Numbered from the stretch's first letter, positions 1-6,645 are shown. The stretch is DNA of 8,492 nt from JBOGGX01 sp050744245 (GCA_050744245.1 JBOGGX010000092.1:1-8492); one strand, 5' to 3'. Translations and numbers: made by a program. Notes: generated from the letters alone by a model not told the origin.

Positions 1-66
1 CGCCGGCGGCGACATCGCCGGTTCCCGGTCCGGGCTGCTCGTGCTGATGCTGTTGGTATCGGACAT
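1..66 (-). CDS. Start of an unidentified gene, cut by the window edge
   Basis: On the minus strand an ATG at 66 is preceded by a strong ribosome binding site, GAGGAG, eight bases upstream. This suggests a new gene that runs out of the window after 22 codons. The visible residues (MSDTNSISTSSPDREPAMSP and two more) are polar and low in complexity, like the cytoplasmic leader of many actinobacterial membrane or regulatory proteins, but no family can be named. The start is in the same frame as the cupin-like gene upstream, with no stop codon between them, so a fusion or a frameshift just upstream is equally possible. The next bases to the left would decide. Confidence 0.3.
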   Translation of the reverse strand, partial: MSDTNSISTSSPDREPAMSPPA

Positions 67-468
67 CGCCTGTGCTCCTCGTGGTTGCTCGGGCCGCTCA
101 CGGTCGATGCGGCCACGGCACTTGAGACGGCGGACCGGCGTCGGAGGCATCGGGTCAATGGCAGGTTGTTCGATTCGGTCGGCCCGCCGCGAGATGGCGA
201 CCAGGACCGTCGCCACCCGTCCGGGGTTGCTCAGGGCGCGGAGGTCGAGCCCGTCGGTCCAGACCACTGCGCCGCGCGGGAACCGGCGGCGAGCGCCGGC
301 GCGGCCCTCGAGCTCGACCTCGCCCTCCACGACGACGACGATGGCGCCTCGCCAGTCGGCGTCTTCGTAGGTGAGCACCCGGCCGGGCCCGATGGTCACC
401 GTCCGACGTTCGAACGACGGACCGGGCGCGGCCCCGACGATAGGGAGCCCGAGCTCGTCGTCGTCCAT
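67..468 (-). CDS. Small cupin-like protein coupled to the sigma factor
   Basis: Translation from the ATG at 468 begins MDDDELGLPIVGAAPGPSFE and continues through alternating beta-strand-like stretches (TVTIGPGRVLTYED, WRGAIVVVVEGEVELEG, GAVVWTDGLDLRALSNPG, VATVLVAISRR). The pattern of hydrophobic strands, glycine turns and a GEVEL turn resembles a single-domain cupin of about 100 residues. I see no His-rich metal motif, so enzymatic activity is not supported. The start overlaps the stop of the sigma factor gene (TGATG, 466-470), which implies translational coupling and a shared transcript, so a role with that sigma factor is plausible. Oddly, after the expected end near residue 105 there is no in-frame stop; the frame stays open to the window edge. 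The gene's true 3' end is therefore unknown, and the boundary given is placed before the next likely start. Confidence 0.5.
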
Positions 469-1436
469 CACAACGTGGCCGGGAGGCCGAAGGCGGGGAA
501 CAGCTCGGGAAGGTCGAAGTCGACGATCTCGGCGATCTGATCGCCTTCGATCCTGAGCACCTCGAGGGCGATCAGCCGGAAGTCGGCGTCGCCCGGGCTG
601 CGCAGGCAGAGCGCGGCCGCCGGTTGCCGGTTCGCCGTGGTGGCCACGAACCGGATCTCGCCCGGAGGCGCGAACTTCCGGCTGCCCTCGATGAAGTCGT
701 CGCGGGAGTCGCACCAGAGCGGGTACGGCGGGTACGACACCCGAACGTCCTCACGCAACACCGCCCGCTGGTGGGCGTCGATGTAGCGCCGGAGCAGCAC
801 GCCCTCGGCCTCGGTCAGCTCGGCGTCCGTCGTCCACTCGTGGCGCGGGGTCGGGAGGTGTTTGCGCAGCGTCGGCCGGGCCCGTTGCAGGAGGCTGTTC
901 ACCGCCGCCTCGGAGATCTCGAGCAGCTCGGCCGTCTCCCTCGCCGACCAGCCGAGCACGTCGCGCACGATCAGCGCGGCCCGCTGCCGGGGGGTGAGGT
1001 GCTGGATGGCGGCGAGGAACGCCAGCTCGATCGTCTCCCGGGCCACCACCGCCTCGCCGGGCAGCAGGTGGTCGGGGCACGGCTCGAGGCTGCGGTACTC
1101 CGCCGGTTCCGGTGGTGGCCCGTCGAGATCGGCCGCGGGCACGACGTCATAGGGGAGCAGCCGCCGTTGGCGATGGGTGAGGGCATCCAGGCAGGCGTTG
1201 GTCGCGATGCGGTACAGCCGGGCCCGGAACGTCGACCGACCCTCGAAGCGGTCGAGCCCGCGCCAGGCCCGAAGGAACGTCTCCTGGACCAGGTCCTCGG
1301 ACTCGGTGAAGGAGCCGAGCATCCGGTAGCAGTGCACCTGGAGCTCGTTGCGGTGGCGCCGGACGAGCTCGCTGACTGCCGACTCGTCGCCGGCCTGCGC
1401 CGCGGCCACGACGGTGTCCGGGCCCGCCGGGGTCAC
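468..1436 (-). CDS. ECF sigma factor with C-terminal SnoaL-like domain
   Basis: An extracytoplasmic-function sigma-70 factor that should direct RNA polymerase to a small set of promoters. Region 2 covers about residues 21-90 (CYRMLGSFTESEDLVQETFL, then a FEGRSTFRARLYRIATNACL stretch). Region 4 covers about 135-190 (HLTPRQRAALIVRDVLGWSA, then ETAELLEISEAAVNSLLQRA, the helix-turn-helix). The remainder is a SnoaL/NTF2-like domain (YPPYPLW, then IRFVATTANRQPAAALCLR), which in such fused sigma factors is thought to regulate activity in place of an anti-sigma factor. The GTG at 1436 was chosen because GAGGAA lies five bases upstream and because the resulting 322 residues fit this family; the frame is open for 35 more codons upstream. 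At the start of the SnoaL domain (AHQRAVLREDVRVSYPPYP) the usual stretch between the first helix and LREDV seems about 8-9 residues short. The methyltransferase gene lies 132 bases upstream on the same strand. Confidence 0.9.
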   Translation of the reverse strand: MTPAGPDTVVAAAQAGDESAVSELVRRHRNELQVHCYRMLGSFTESEDLVQETFLRAWRGLDRFEGRSTFRARLYRIATNACLDALTHRQRRLLPYDVVPAADLDGPPPEPAEYRSLEPCPDHLLPGEAVVARETIELAFLAAIQHLTPRQRAALIVRDVLGWSARETAELLEISEAAVNSLLQRARPTLRKHLPTPRHEWTTDAELTEAEGVLLRRYIDAHQRAVLREDVRVSYPPYPLWCDSRDDFIEGSRKFAPPGEIRFVATTANRQPAAALCLRSPGDADFRLIALEVLRIEGDQIAEIVDFDLPELFPAFGLPATL

Positions 1437-1441
1437 CGATG

Positions 1442-1447
1442 TTCCTC
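1442..1447 (-). promoter_or_regulatory. Ribosome binding site of the SnoaL-type sigma factor
   Basis: The minus strand reads GAGGAA here, five bases before the GTG at 1436. It fixes the start of the sigma factor against earlier in-frame candidates at 1463 (GTG) and 1541, which have no comparable site. Confidence 0.6.
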
Positions 1448-1483
1448 GATCGCTGCTGTCCACTGCGGTCCTCCGCGTCGACA

Positions 1484-1497
1484 GGCCCGGCCGGGCC
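1484..1497. repeat. Perfect 14-base palindrome between methyltransferase and sigma factor
   Basis: GGCCCGGCCGGGCC is its own reverse complement and lies in the 132-base gap between the methyltransferase stop and the sigma factor start. It could form a hairpin or be a protein binding site, but it has no T run, and such GC palindromes arise easily at this base composition. Function unproven. Confidence 0.3.
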
Positions 1498-1568
1498 CGG
1501 GGCGTGTACCGGGTATGACGCCGGAGGTGGCGGAAAAGCATCGCGCCCTGGCGCCGTCCGGCTCCGGC

Positions 1569-2115
1569 TCAGGACGAGAGGGGCACGGCGACGACGCAGA
1601 CGGCGGGTGGATCGGGCGGCGTGGCGTACTCGGTGGCGACGACCCGGTAGTCGTAGTCGGCCAGCACCGAGCCGAGCCGATCGGCGAACGACTGCGGGGT
1701 GCCGAGTCGGCTCCAGCCGGGGATCTCGTTGAATAGATAGAGCGATCCGTCCGGGTTGAGCAGCCCGGCCGCCCGTCGCAACATGACATCGGGGCTTCGC
1801 CAGAAGGCGGCGACGTGAAACGCGAAGATCTTGTCGAACCGCTGACCGCCGAACGAGGCCTCCTCGAAGTCACCGATGTCGAACACGGCCCGGCCCGCGG
1901 CGACGTCGGCGGCATTGCGCCTGGTCGCGGACTCGATCATCTTGGCCGACCGGTCGATCGCGGTCACCTGCCCGTCCACCAGCCATGGACAGATGAGGGA
2001 GACGGCCACCCCGTGGCCGCACCCGACCTCGAGGATGCGATCGGCGGGTCGGACGGTCGAGGATCTCGACGGCCCAGACGTGGCGCGCCGCGGCCGTGGC
2101 CATTGGGAGAGTCAT
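1569..2115 (-). pseudogene. Class I SAM-dependent methyltransferase, one frameshift
   Basis: A small Rossmann-fold methyltransferase, about 181 residues once one base is removed. The first 20 residues (MTLPMATAAARHVWAVEILD) read from the ATG at 2115. The rest, including SAM-binding motif I ILEVGCGHG, then VTAIDRSAKMIESATRRNA and the C-terminal VVATEYATPPDPPAVCVVAV, is in another frame. Deleting one C of the CC at 2055-2056 joins them as LDVRPADRILEVGCGHG, exactly the usual family sequence, so the shift is a one-base insertion. Length and motifs are otherwise complete, and the TGA stop is at 1569. The substrate cannot be inferred. The gene lies in a minus-strand run behind YjbR and a YdeI fragment; an ATGA overlap at its start could be the old end of the upstream gene. 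Either a recent pseudogene or a sequencing error. Confidence 0.8.
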
Positions 2116-2149
2116 GACCCGCGGGGCCGTGCCGCCCGACGCGCGACCG

Positions 2150-2301
2150 CCCCGGACGTTGCTTGATGCCTCGTTGAGCAGCTCGAGCATCTCGGCGATG
2201 CGAGCCGCCCGCACGTCGGGCCTGCGCTTGGTGGCGTCGATCCAGGCGAGGTAGGCGTTGCGGTAGAACTGGGCGAGGGAGTCGAAGAAGGCGCCATCTT
2301 T
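2150..2301 (-). pseudogene. C-terminal fragment of a YdeI/OmdA-family protein
   Basis: The minus strand encodes DGAFFDSLAQFYRNAYLAWI followed by DATKRRPDVRAARIAEMLEL, then LLNE and, in another frame, GIKQRPG. This is the typical end of the YdeI/OmpD-associated (OmdA, bacteriocin-protection) family, which closes with a FFxSL...YR..Y..WI..AKR.ETR..RI...ML..G.K pattern. One G is missing at about 2169-2170 (GAGGCATC instead of GAGGGCATC), which causes the frame change. The N-terminal two thirds of the family are absent: the sequence from 2302 to the end of YjbR at 2379 shows no homology I recognise. The piece is therefore a truncated remnant, unlikely to work. Family assignment rests only on the C-terminal pattern. 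Confidence 0.55.
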
Positions 2302-2378
2302 GCCGCGGGGCCGGGCCCTCCGCGTTCTCGACGCACCAGAGGTCGGAATTCGACCGCAGCTGCGTCGAGTTTCGATGT

Positions 2379-2726
2379 TCAACCGTGCGTGGAGTCCCAC
2401 TTCTTGACCAGCGACGTTGGCGCTCGGAGCCGCCACGACTCGGTGATGAGCTCGGCGACTTCTTCCTCATCCACGGCGTCGAGCCGGATGAGGACGATCG
2501 CGTAGCCGTCGTAGTGCGGGCTGGTGAAGAACTTGTCCGGCTCCGACGCGATCAGGGCCTCCTTGTCCTCGATCGACTCGACCCAGACGACGAGCGCCTC
2601 CGGCTTGCCCCGGATCCAGGTGAACATCCGCGGCTTGGTCCGCCACGACGGAAGGCCGTCGTGCGACACCCGCTCGTATGCGCCGGGTAGGGCCACGGCG
2701 ATGCGTCGGATGTCGTCGTTGGTGAC
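2379..2726 (-). CDS. MmcQ/YjbR family DNA-binding protein
   Basis: About 115 residues with the full pattern of the MmcQ/YjbR (CyaY-like fold) family: TNDDIRRIAVALPGAYERVS at the start, SWRTKPRMFTWIRGKPEALV, then ALIASEPDKFFTSPHYDGYA and the C-terminal ELITESWRLRAPTSLVKKWD. Members are annotated as DNA-binding from structure, but the cellular role is not established. The start is a problem. The family begins right at TNDD, where the codon before Thr is GTC, not a legal start. A GTC/GTG substitution would give a normal VTNDD start. Other candidates are an ATT at 2738 in frame, or a GTG at 2746 in a different frame. The gene follows the NxxGxxAF-repeat protein by only some 25 bases, so it may be co-transcribed. 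Confidence 0.82.
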   Translation of the reverse strand, partial: VTNDDIRRIAVALPGAYERVSHDGLPSWRTKPRMFTWIRGKPEALVVWVESIEDKEALIASEPDKFFTSPHYDGYAIVLIRLDAVDEEEVAELITESWRLRAPTSLVKKWDSTHG

Positions 2727-2751
2727 CGTGCCGCCAATTGTTCCACGAGTC

Positions 2752-3783
2752 TCAGCGCGAGCGGCGAGGCGTGGCCGTGAACACGCCGCTGCGGCCGTCC
2801 AGCAGCGTCGCCAGGAAGGCGATCTCACCGTCGTTGTTGAGCCCCTCGGCACAGAGCTGAGCGCTGATGACCATCTCGCCCAGGATCGTGTCGCCCAAGG
2901 CGACGACCTTGTCCGACACCGGATCGGGTCCGGTGAAGATGCCGGAGCCGCCGTCGTCGAGAAAGCCATCGAAGGCGACGCGGCCGCCGTCGTTGATGAC
3001 CGTGCCGGAGAAGAAGCTGAAGGGCCCAAGGGTGTCGGCGACCGTCGTGATCGTGGCCCCGTCGGCCGTGAAGACCCCGCTCTCGACCACGTCGAGGGTG
3101 GCCGTGAACGACACGACGCCGTTGAGGTCGGGTCCGCCGAAGTCCCGGAACGGCCCCTCGTCGTCGGCCACGGTGACGAAGGTGGCCTCGTCGAAGCGGA
3201 AGATGCCGGGTGCCATCGTCGAGCTCGTCGGAGAAGGCAACCTGGCCGGCGTCGTTGATCGCCGCCGCCGCGTTGAAGCCACGGAACTGGCTCGTCGAGG
3301 CGAGGAAGATCGTCGTCACCTGACCGCCGTCGCCGACGAACACGCCGAATCGCCGTCGTCGAGCACGGCGTCGAAGGCCACTTGGCCGTGGCTGTTGAGC
3401 TCCGCGGCGAAGAACCGGTTGAACGGTCCAGACTCGGTGTCGGCGACCGTCCTGAACGGACCACCCTTGCCGACCAGGATGACCTCGCTGTCGTCGTCGC
3501 GACGGGCGCCGAAGGCGACCTCGCCGCGGTCGTTGATCAACGGGGATCTGAACAGGCCGGCCAGGCCGGCCGCGTCACGGTCGACGATGGTCCTGAGCCG
3601 TCGGTTCCTGGCCCGGACGATCTGCTCGCCGGCCGTGTCCTCCCTGACGACGTTGAACGCGATTGGTCCCGGGTTGTTGATCGCCGGGCAGCCGAACCCG
3701 AATGGGTCGAAACCCTGGCTGGCGTCGACGATCGGGCGGTACCGGTCGCCGGACTCTTGGGCGCCGCCTGGGTCGAATGCCAT
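2752..3783 (-). pseudogene. NxxGxxAF tandem-repeat protein, two frameshifts
   Basis: A repeat protein of about 343 residues spread over three frames. Seven copies of the NxxGxxAF repeat are visible: NNPGPIAF near 3668, NDRGEVAF near 3524, NSHGQVAF near 3387, NDAGQVAF near 3246, a worn NGVVSF near 3115, NDGGRVAF near 2985 and NNDGEIAF near 2827. They are spaced 43-53 residues apart and most are followed by a LDDG..GVF-type strand, as in the 'choice-of-anchor tandem repeat' proteins of bacteria, which are normally exported and may form a propeller-like fold. Frame breaks: one base missing near 3344 (DSA/VFVGDGG) and one extra C near 3209 (DDGTGIFRF). There is no signal peptide and no anchor segment: the reading begins MAFDPGGAQES directly against the divergent MDMPI gene. 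The 5' end has probably been lost, so a functional exported product is doubtful. The TGA stop is at 2752. Confidence 0.72.
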
Positions 3784-4570
3784 GCTGGCAGCCGTGCCCA
3801 GCTCACTGAGCTTCGACGACCACCTGCTCGCCCTCGAGTCGGCCGGCGCCCGGCTACCGGCCTTCGCCGTCGAAGCCGGTATGGACGCCCCGGTGCCCAC
3901 CTGCCCGGACTGGACCGCCGGGGCGCTGCTCGCCCACCAGGCGATGGTCCATCGGTGGGCCGCGGCCCATGTGCGCGGCGACGACCCGGCCGAGGTGCCG
4001 AACCAGGTCGAGATCCGCACGACCGTTGCCGACCTGCCCGCCTACTACCTCGACGGCCTGGCGGCTCTGACCGCCGCGCTGCGGGCCGCCCCGGCGGACC
4101 TCACCGCCATGACGTTCCTGAACGATGCCCCGGCGCCGCGTGACTTCTGGGCTCGACGACAGGCCCACGAGACCACGATCCACATGGTGGACGCCTTCGC
4201 CGCCGGCGCGGGCCGGGCTCCCACGGCGCACGAGAGCGGGATCGAAGCGGCGCTCGCGGTCGATGGGATCGACGAGCTCCTGCGCGGCTTCTTCACGCGT
4301 GGCCGCTCCAAGCTGTACGACGGGACGGACTACGCCGTGGCTGTCGTGGCCGGTGACGTCGATCGCCGATGGGTCCTGCGGGTCGGGCCGAAGCTGACCG
4401 TCGAGCCCGACGGCGAGGCGGCCCGACCCGACGACGTCGCGGCGACGATCACCGGCACCGCGGTCGGGTTGTATCTCGGCCTGTGGAACCGCGGCGCCGA
4501 GGTCGAGGAGGCCGGTCGGTCCACCGTGCTCGAACGCTGGCGGGCGGCCCAGCGAGTCAGGTGGAGCTGA
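3782..4570 (+). CDS. Maleylpyruvate isomerase-like (MDMPI, DinB-fold) protein
   Basis: A 262-residue protein of the actinobacterial TIGR03083/mycothiol-dependent maleylpyruvate isomerase family, a four-helix DinB-like fold with a metal site. The N-terminal signature PVPTCPDWTAGALLAHQAMV is present. The metal ligands can be placed as His52 (LLAHQ), Glu129 and His133 (HETTIH), the same H...ExxxH arrangement as the characterised Corynebacterium glutamicum enzyme. The C-terminal domain (VAVVAGDVDRRWVLRVGPK, then TVEPDG and ATITGTAVGLYLGLWNRG) is the SCP2-like tail of the family. Most relatives have unknown thiol-dependent reactions, so a maleylpyruvate substrate is not implied. The ATG at 3782 has no clear ribosome binding site; GTG at 3794 is an alternative. 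The start coincides with that of the minus-strand repeat protein. It precedes the second sigma factor by 81 bases. Confidence 0.85.
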   Translation: MLAAVPSSLSFDDHLLALESAGARLPAFAVEAGMDAPVPTCPDWTAGALLAHQAMVHRWAAAHVRGDDPAEVPNQVEIRTTVADLPAYYLDGLAALTAALRAAPADLTAMTFLNDAPAPRDFWARRQAHETTIHMVDAFAAGAGRAPTAHESGIEAALAVDGIDELLRGFFTRGRSKLYDGTDYAVAVVAGDVDRRWVLRVGPKLTVEPDGEAARPDDVAATITGTAVGLYLGLWNRGAEVEEAGRSTVLERWRAAQRVRWS

Positions 4571-4588
4571 GGTCATCCGCGTACCTCA

Positions 4589-4615
4589 TGTCACACCGGC
4601 CGGTCCGGATTCGTC
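4589..4615 (+). promoter_or_regulatory. ECF41/SigJ-type promoter of the downstream sigma factor
   Basis: TGTCACA at 4589-4595 and CGTC at 4612-4615 are separated by exactly 16 bases. From memory of the literature, this is the -35/-10 pattern reported for ECF41 sigma factors and closely matches the GTCACA-N16-CGTC promoter described for Mycobacterium SigJ. It lies 37-63 bases before the ATG of a SnoaL-tailed sigma factor, the right place for an autoregulated promoter. I saw no second copy in the window. The match is seen in the sequence; use by this sigma factor is inference. Confidence 0.6.
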
Positions 4616-4651
4616 ATTGCGGCAACGGCTCGCGGCGAGGTGGAGCAGACC

Positions 4652-5530
4652 ATGGACGAACACGACCTACTGGCCGAGCGCTTCGAGGCCAACCGCACCC
4701 ACCTGCGCGCGGTGGCCTATCGGATGCTCGGCTCTTCGGCCGAGGCGGACGACGCCGTCCAGGAGGCCTGGCTCCGTCTGAGCCGCGCCGGCCCGAGCGG
4801 CGTCGACAACCTGGGAGGGTGGCTGACAACGGTCGTCGCACGCGTGTGCTTCGACATGCTGCGCTTGCGCACGTCGCGAAGGGAAGATCCCGGGGGCGCG
4901 CCCGGGGTTGAGCCGGTCGCACGCGGTGGGAACGGGATCGACCCGGAGCACGACGTCGTGTTGGCCGACTCTGTCGGCCTGGCGCTGATCGTGGTCCTCG
5001 AGACCCTGGCCCCCGCCGAGCGGATCGCGTTCGTGCTGCACGACATGTTCGACGTGCCCTTCGACAAGATCGCCGACATCGTGGACCGTTCGCCCGCGGC
5101 GGCGCGACAGCTCGCCAGCCGGGCCCGCCGGCGAGTGCGAGGGGCCGCGGCTCCCGACGGCAGCAGCGATGTCGTCCGTCAGCGGGAGGTCGTGGACGCC
5201 TTCCTCGCCGCGTCGCGCCAAGGTGACTTCGAGGCGCTCGTCGCCATGCTCGACCCGGACATCGTGCTCCAGGCCGACCCCGTGGCCGTGCGGATGGGTT
5301 CCCCGGAACAGGTTCGAGGGGCCACGGCCGTGGCCGGCACCTTCTCAGGTCGGGCCCAGGCCGCCCAACCGGCGATGATCGACGGAGCCGTCGGCTTCGC
5401 ATGGGCAGTGGGCGGCCGGCCCAGGGTCGCATGGGACGTGACCATCAGACATGGCCGGATCGTCCACATCGACATGCTCGCCGCCCCCGAAGTACTCGAC
5501 GACCTCGACCTCACGATGCTCGACGGCTGA
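4652..5530 (+). CDS. SigJ-like ECF sigma factor with SnoaL-like C-terminal domain
   Basis: A 292-residue RNA polymerase sigma factor. Region 2 covers about residues 8-75 (FEANRTHLRAVAYRMLGSSA, then DDAVQEAWLRLSR and LGGWLTTVVARVCFDMLRLR). Region 4 covers about 110-160 (LAPAERIAFVLHDMFDVPFD, then KIADIVDRSPAAARQLASRA). The SnoaL-like tail runs from about 170 to the end (VVDAFLAASRQGDFEALVAM, then GRIVHIDMLAAPEVL). The AAARQLASRARRRVRG linker is typical of actinobacterial SigJ-like factors. The DGGGR motif of classical ECF41 members is absent, so this is a relative rather than a standard ECF41. The ATG at 4652 was chosen for GGAG six bases upstream (4642-4645); a GTG at 4640 is in frame. No anti-sigma gene is adjacent, consistent with control by the fused tail. 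An ECF41/SigJ-type promoter precedes it. Downstream it converges on the HEPN-like gene. Confidence 0.9.
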   Translation: MDEHDLLAERFEANRTHLRAVAYRMLGSSAEADDAVQEAWLRLSRAGPSGVDNLGGWLTTVVARVCFDMLRLRTSRREDPGGAPGVEPVARGGNGIDPEHDVVLADSVGLALIVVLETLAPAERIAFVLHDMFDVPFDKIADIVDRSPAAARQLASRARRRVRGAAAPDGSSDVVRQREVVDAFLAASRQGDFEALVAMLDPDIVLQADPVAVRMGSPEQVRGATAVAGTFSGRAQAAQPAMIDGAVGFAWAVGGRPRVAWDVTIRHGRIVHIDMLAAPEVLDDLDLTMLDG

Positions 5531-5639
5531 CCAGCCGAGCCACCCGGTTCGTCGGCGACGAGCGACCCGGCCGACACTTCCACAAGTACCCGGCGACGCG
5601 TTGCCTTCATCTCGACCGTGGGACGAAGCGCGCGGGGCG

Positions 5640-6105
5640 TCAACATGGGAACCCATCGGCGCAAGGTCTCGCCCGCGAACTCGAGCAGAGTCCCTGCTCG
5701 GCGAAGTGCGGTGGTCAGTTCGCGTCGGGTGATCCGAATGAGCCCGTACTGCGCCGTGTCCTTGAGGTTGAGGAAGTTTGTGAGAGCACTGGCGGCACGA
5801 TCGCCGGCCGGAATGATCTGGCGTAGCAGCGTCGCTGCTTCTCGATGATCCTCGCCGCGCGAACGGCGGCCGAGGGCGGCGCAACAGGCAGGATCCGCTG
5901 AGGCGATACCCCAGAGAACTGCGCGCAGCGGCGACGCTCCGGGACGCCGGAAGCGCCTCCTCGGCGGCAAGCTCGGCAACCTCCAACGACGTCTGCGCGT
6001 TCTCGAAGAGCGTGCGGGCCTGGCGCCCGGCGGCCCAGACAACAGCACGAGCACCAGGTGCCGAGGTCCGGCACCCGAGCTACGGCGCGCTTGAGCCACG
6101 GACAT
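5640..6105 (-). pseudogene. HEPN-like domain protein, frameshifted
   Basis: Three minus-strand pieces combine into one protein of about 150 residues: an uncertain start (MSVAQARRSSGAG from 6105), then AGRQARTLFENAQTSLEVAE and LAAEEALPAS in a second frame, then SPLRAVLWGIASADPACCAA, LGRRSRGEDHREAATLLRQI and ASALTNFLNLKDTAQYGLIR back in the first. The last block, with RRSRGEDH fitting the R-x(4-6)-H motif and the conserved LNLKDTAQYG, matches the HEPN-type helical proteins common in Actinobacteria, some of which are RNase toxins paired with nucleotidyltransferases. No nucleotidyltransferase gene is visible here. Frame changes lie near 6060 and 5941-5945 (an extra A would explain the latter). 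After LLEFAGETLRR no in-frame stop occurs; the TGA given at 5640 needs one more shift, so the 3' end is approximate. Family assignment is from pattern memory only. Confidence 0.5.
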
Positions 6106-6228
6106 CGCCTCGTAGAACAAGTTCCTCCCTCGACGGCCCGCCATGCAGCCATTCTTGACGGCCGCCGACGATGGCGCACCTGAAATGTGAATCACTCGTC
6201 GCGGTCGCGTCTAGGAGGGTCGGCCGGG

Positions 6229-6640
6229 TCAGGCGGCTGGTCCGAGGGTGACGTGGTGGCCCATGGCTTCCGCTTCGAGTTGAGCGACGAGGCGGCGTTG
6301 GCGGGCGGTGCTGGTGCGGCGCCGATCGAAGTAGTCCCCGCCGAGGTCGGTGTAGGGCTCACCGGTGGTGAGCAGGTGCCAGGCCGGCCGACTCGTTGTT
6401 GCCGGGGCACATGCCAGCCCACGACGCCAGATGCCCAGCGGTCGGGAAGTGGGACATGTCGGCACCGATCTCAGCGAGAATCACCTGGGCGCTGCGTCGA
6501 GCCACACCCGGGATCGTCACCAGCAGCGACACCGCCGCGTCGTGAGGGTCCAGTAGCTCATCGATCCGCAGGGTGAGCGCGGCCACGGTGGCGTCGGCCT
6601 GGTCGATGCGGGCCAGCATCGCTCGGCACAACACGGCGTG
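6229..6640 (-). pseudogene. IS110-family transposase remnant with internal deletion
   Basis: The minus strand holds the C-terminal half of an IS110/IS116/IS902 transposase. The helical linker reads LCRAMLARIDQADATVAALT, and the Transposase_20 signature LVTIPGVARRSAQVILAEIG is followed by FPTAGHLASWAGMCPGNNES. Right after NNESAG the sequence jumps to WHLLTTGEPYTDLGGDYFDR, the normal C-terminus, in another frame, ending at HHVTLGPAA and TGA at 6229. The usual 70 or so residues in between (the serine-containing segment with the KR.G..W motif) are missing, with the junction near 6380-6390. The N-terminal DEDD catalytic domain is absent too: homology begins at about 6640, right after the stop of the Uma2 gene. 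The copy cannot transpose. IS110 elements lack terminal inverted repeats, so the element ends cannot be seen. Confidence 0.85.
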
Positions 6641-6645
6641 TTGCG

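Noticed and set aside
624..1736. Long plus-strand open frame of 370 codons opposite the first sigma factor
   Set aside because: It is antisense to a clear sigma factor, is rich in Arg/Pro/Gly without domains, and is expected from GC-rich codon bias.
2350..2369. Near-palindrome TCGACCGCAGCTGCGTCGA after the YjbR gene, possible terminator
   Set aside because: It has no loop and no T run; a weak stem of this kind is common in such GC-rich DNA.
2815..3690. Repeated DNA suggesting a CRISPR or tandem repeat array
   Set aside because: The periodicity comes from the protein repeat NxxGxxAF; the DNA copies are diverged and have no constant repeat/spacer pattern.
2867..3781. Upstream extension of the MDMPI frame
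   Set aside because: This part lies antisense to the NxxGxxAF repeats and has no family match; the protein family begins near 3782-3794.
5551..5575. GTCGG/CCGAC inverted repeat after the second sigma factor, possible terminator
   Set aside because: The stem is only five pairs with a 15-base loop and no T run, too weak to call.
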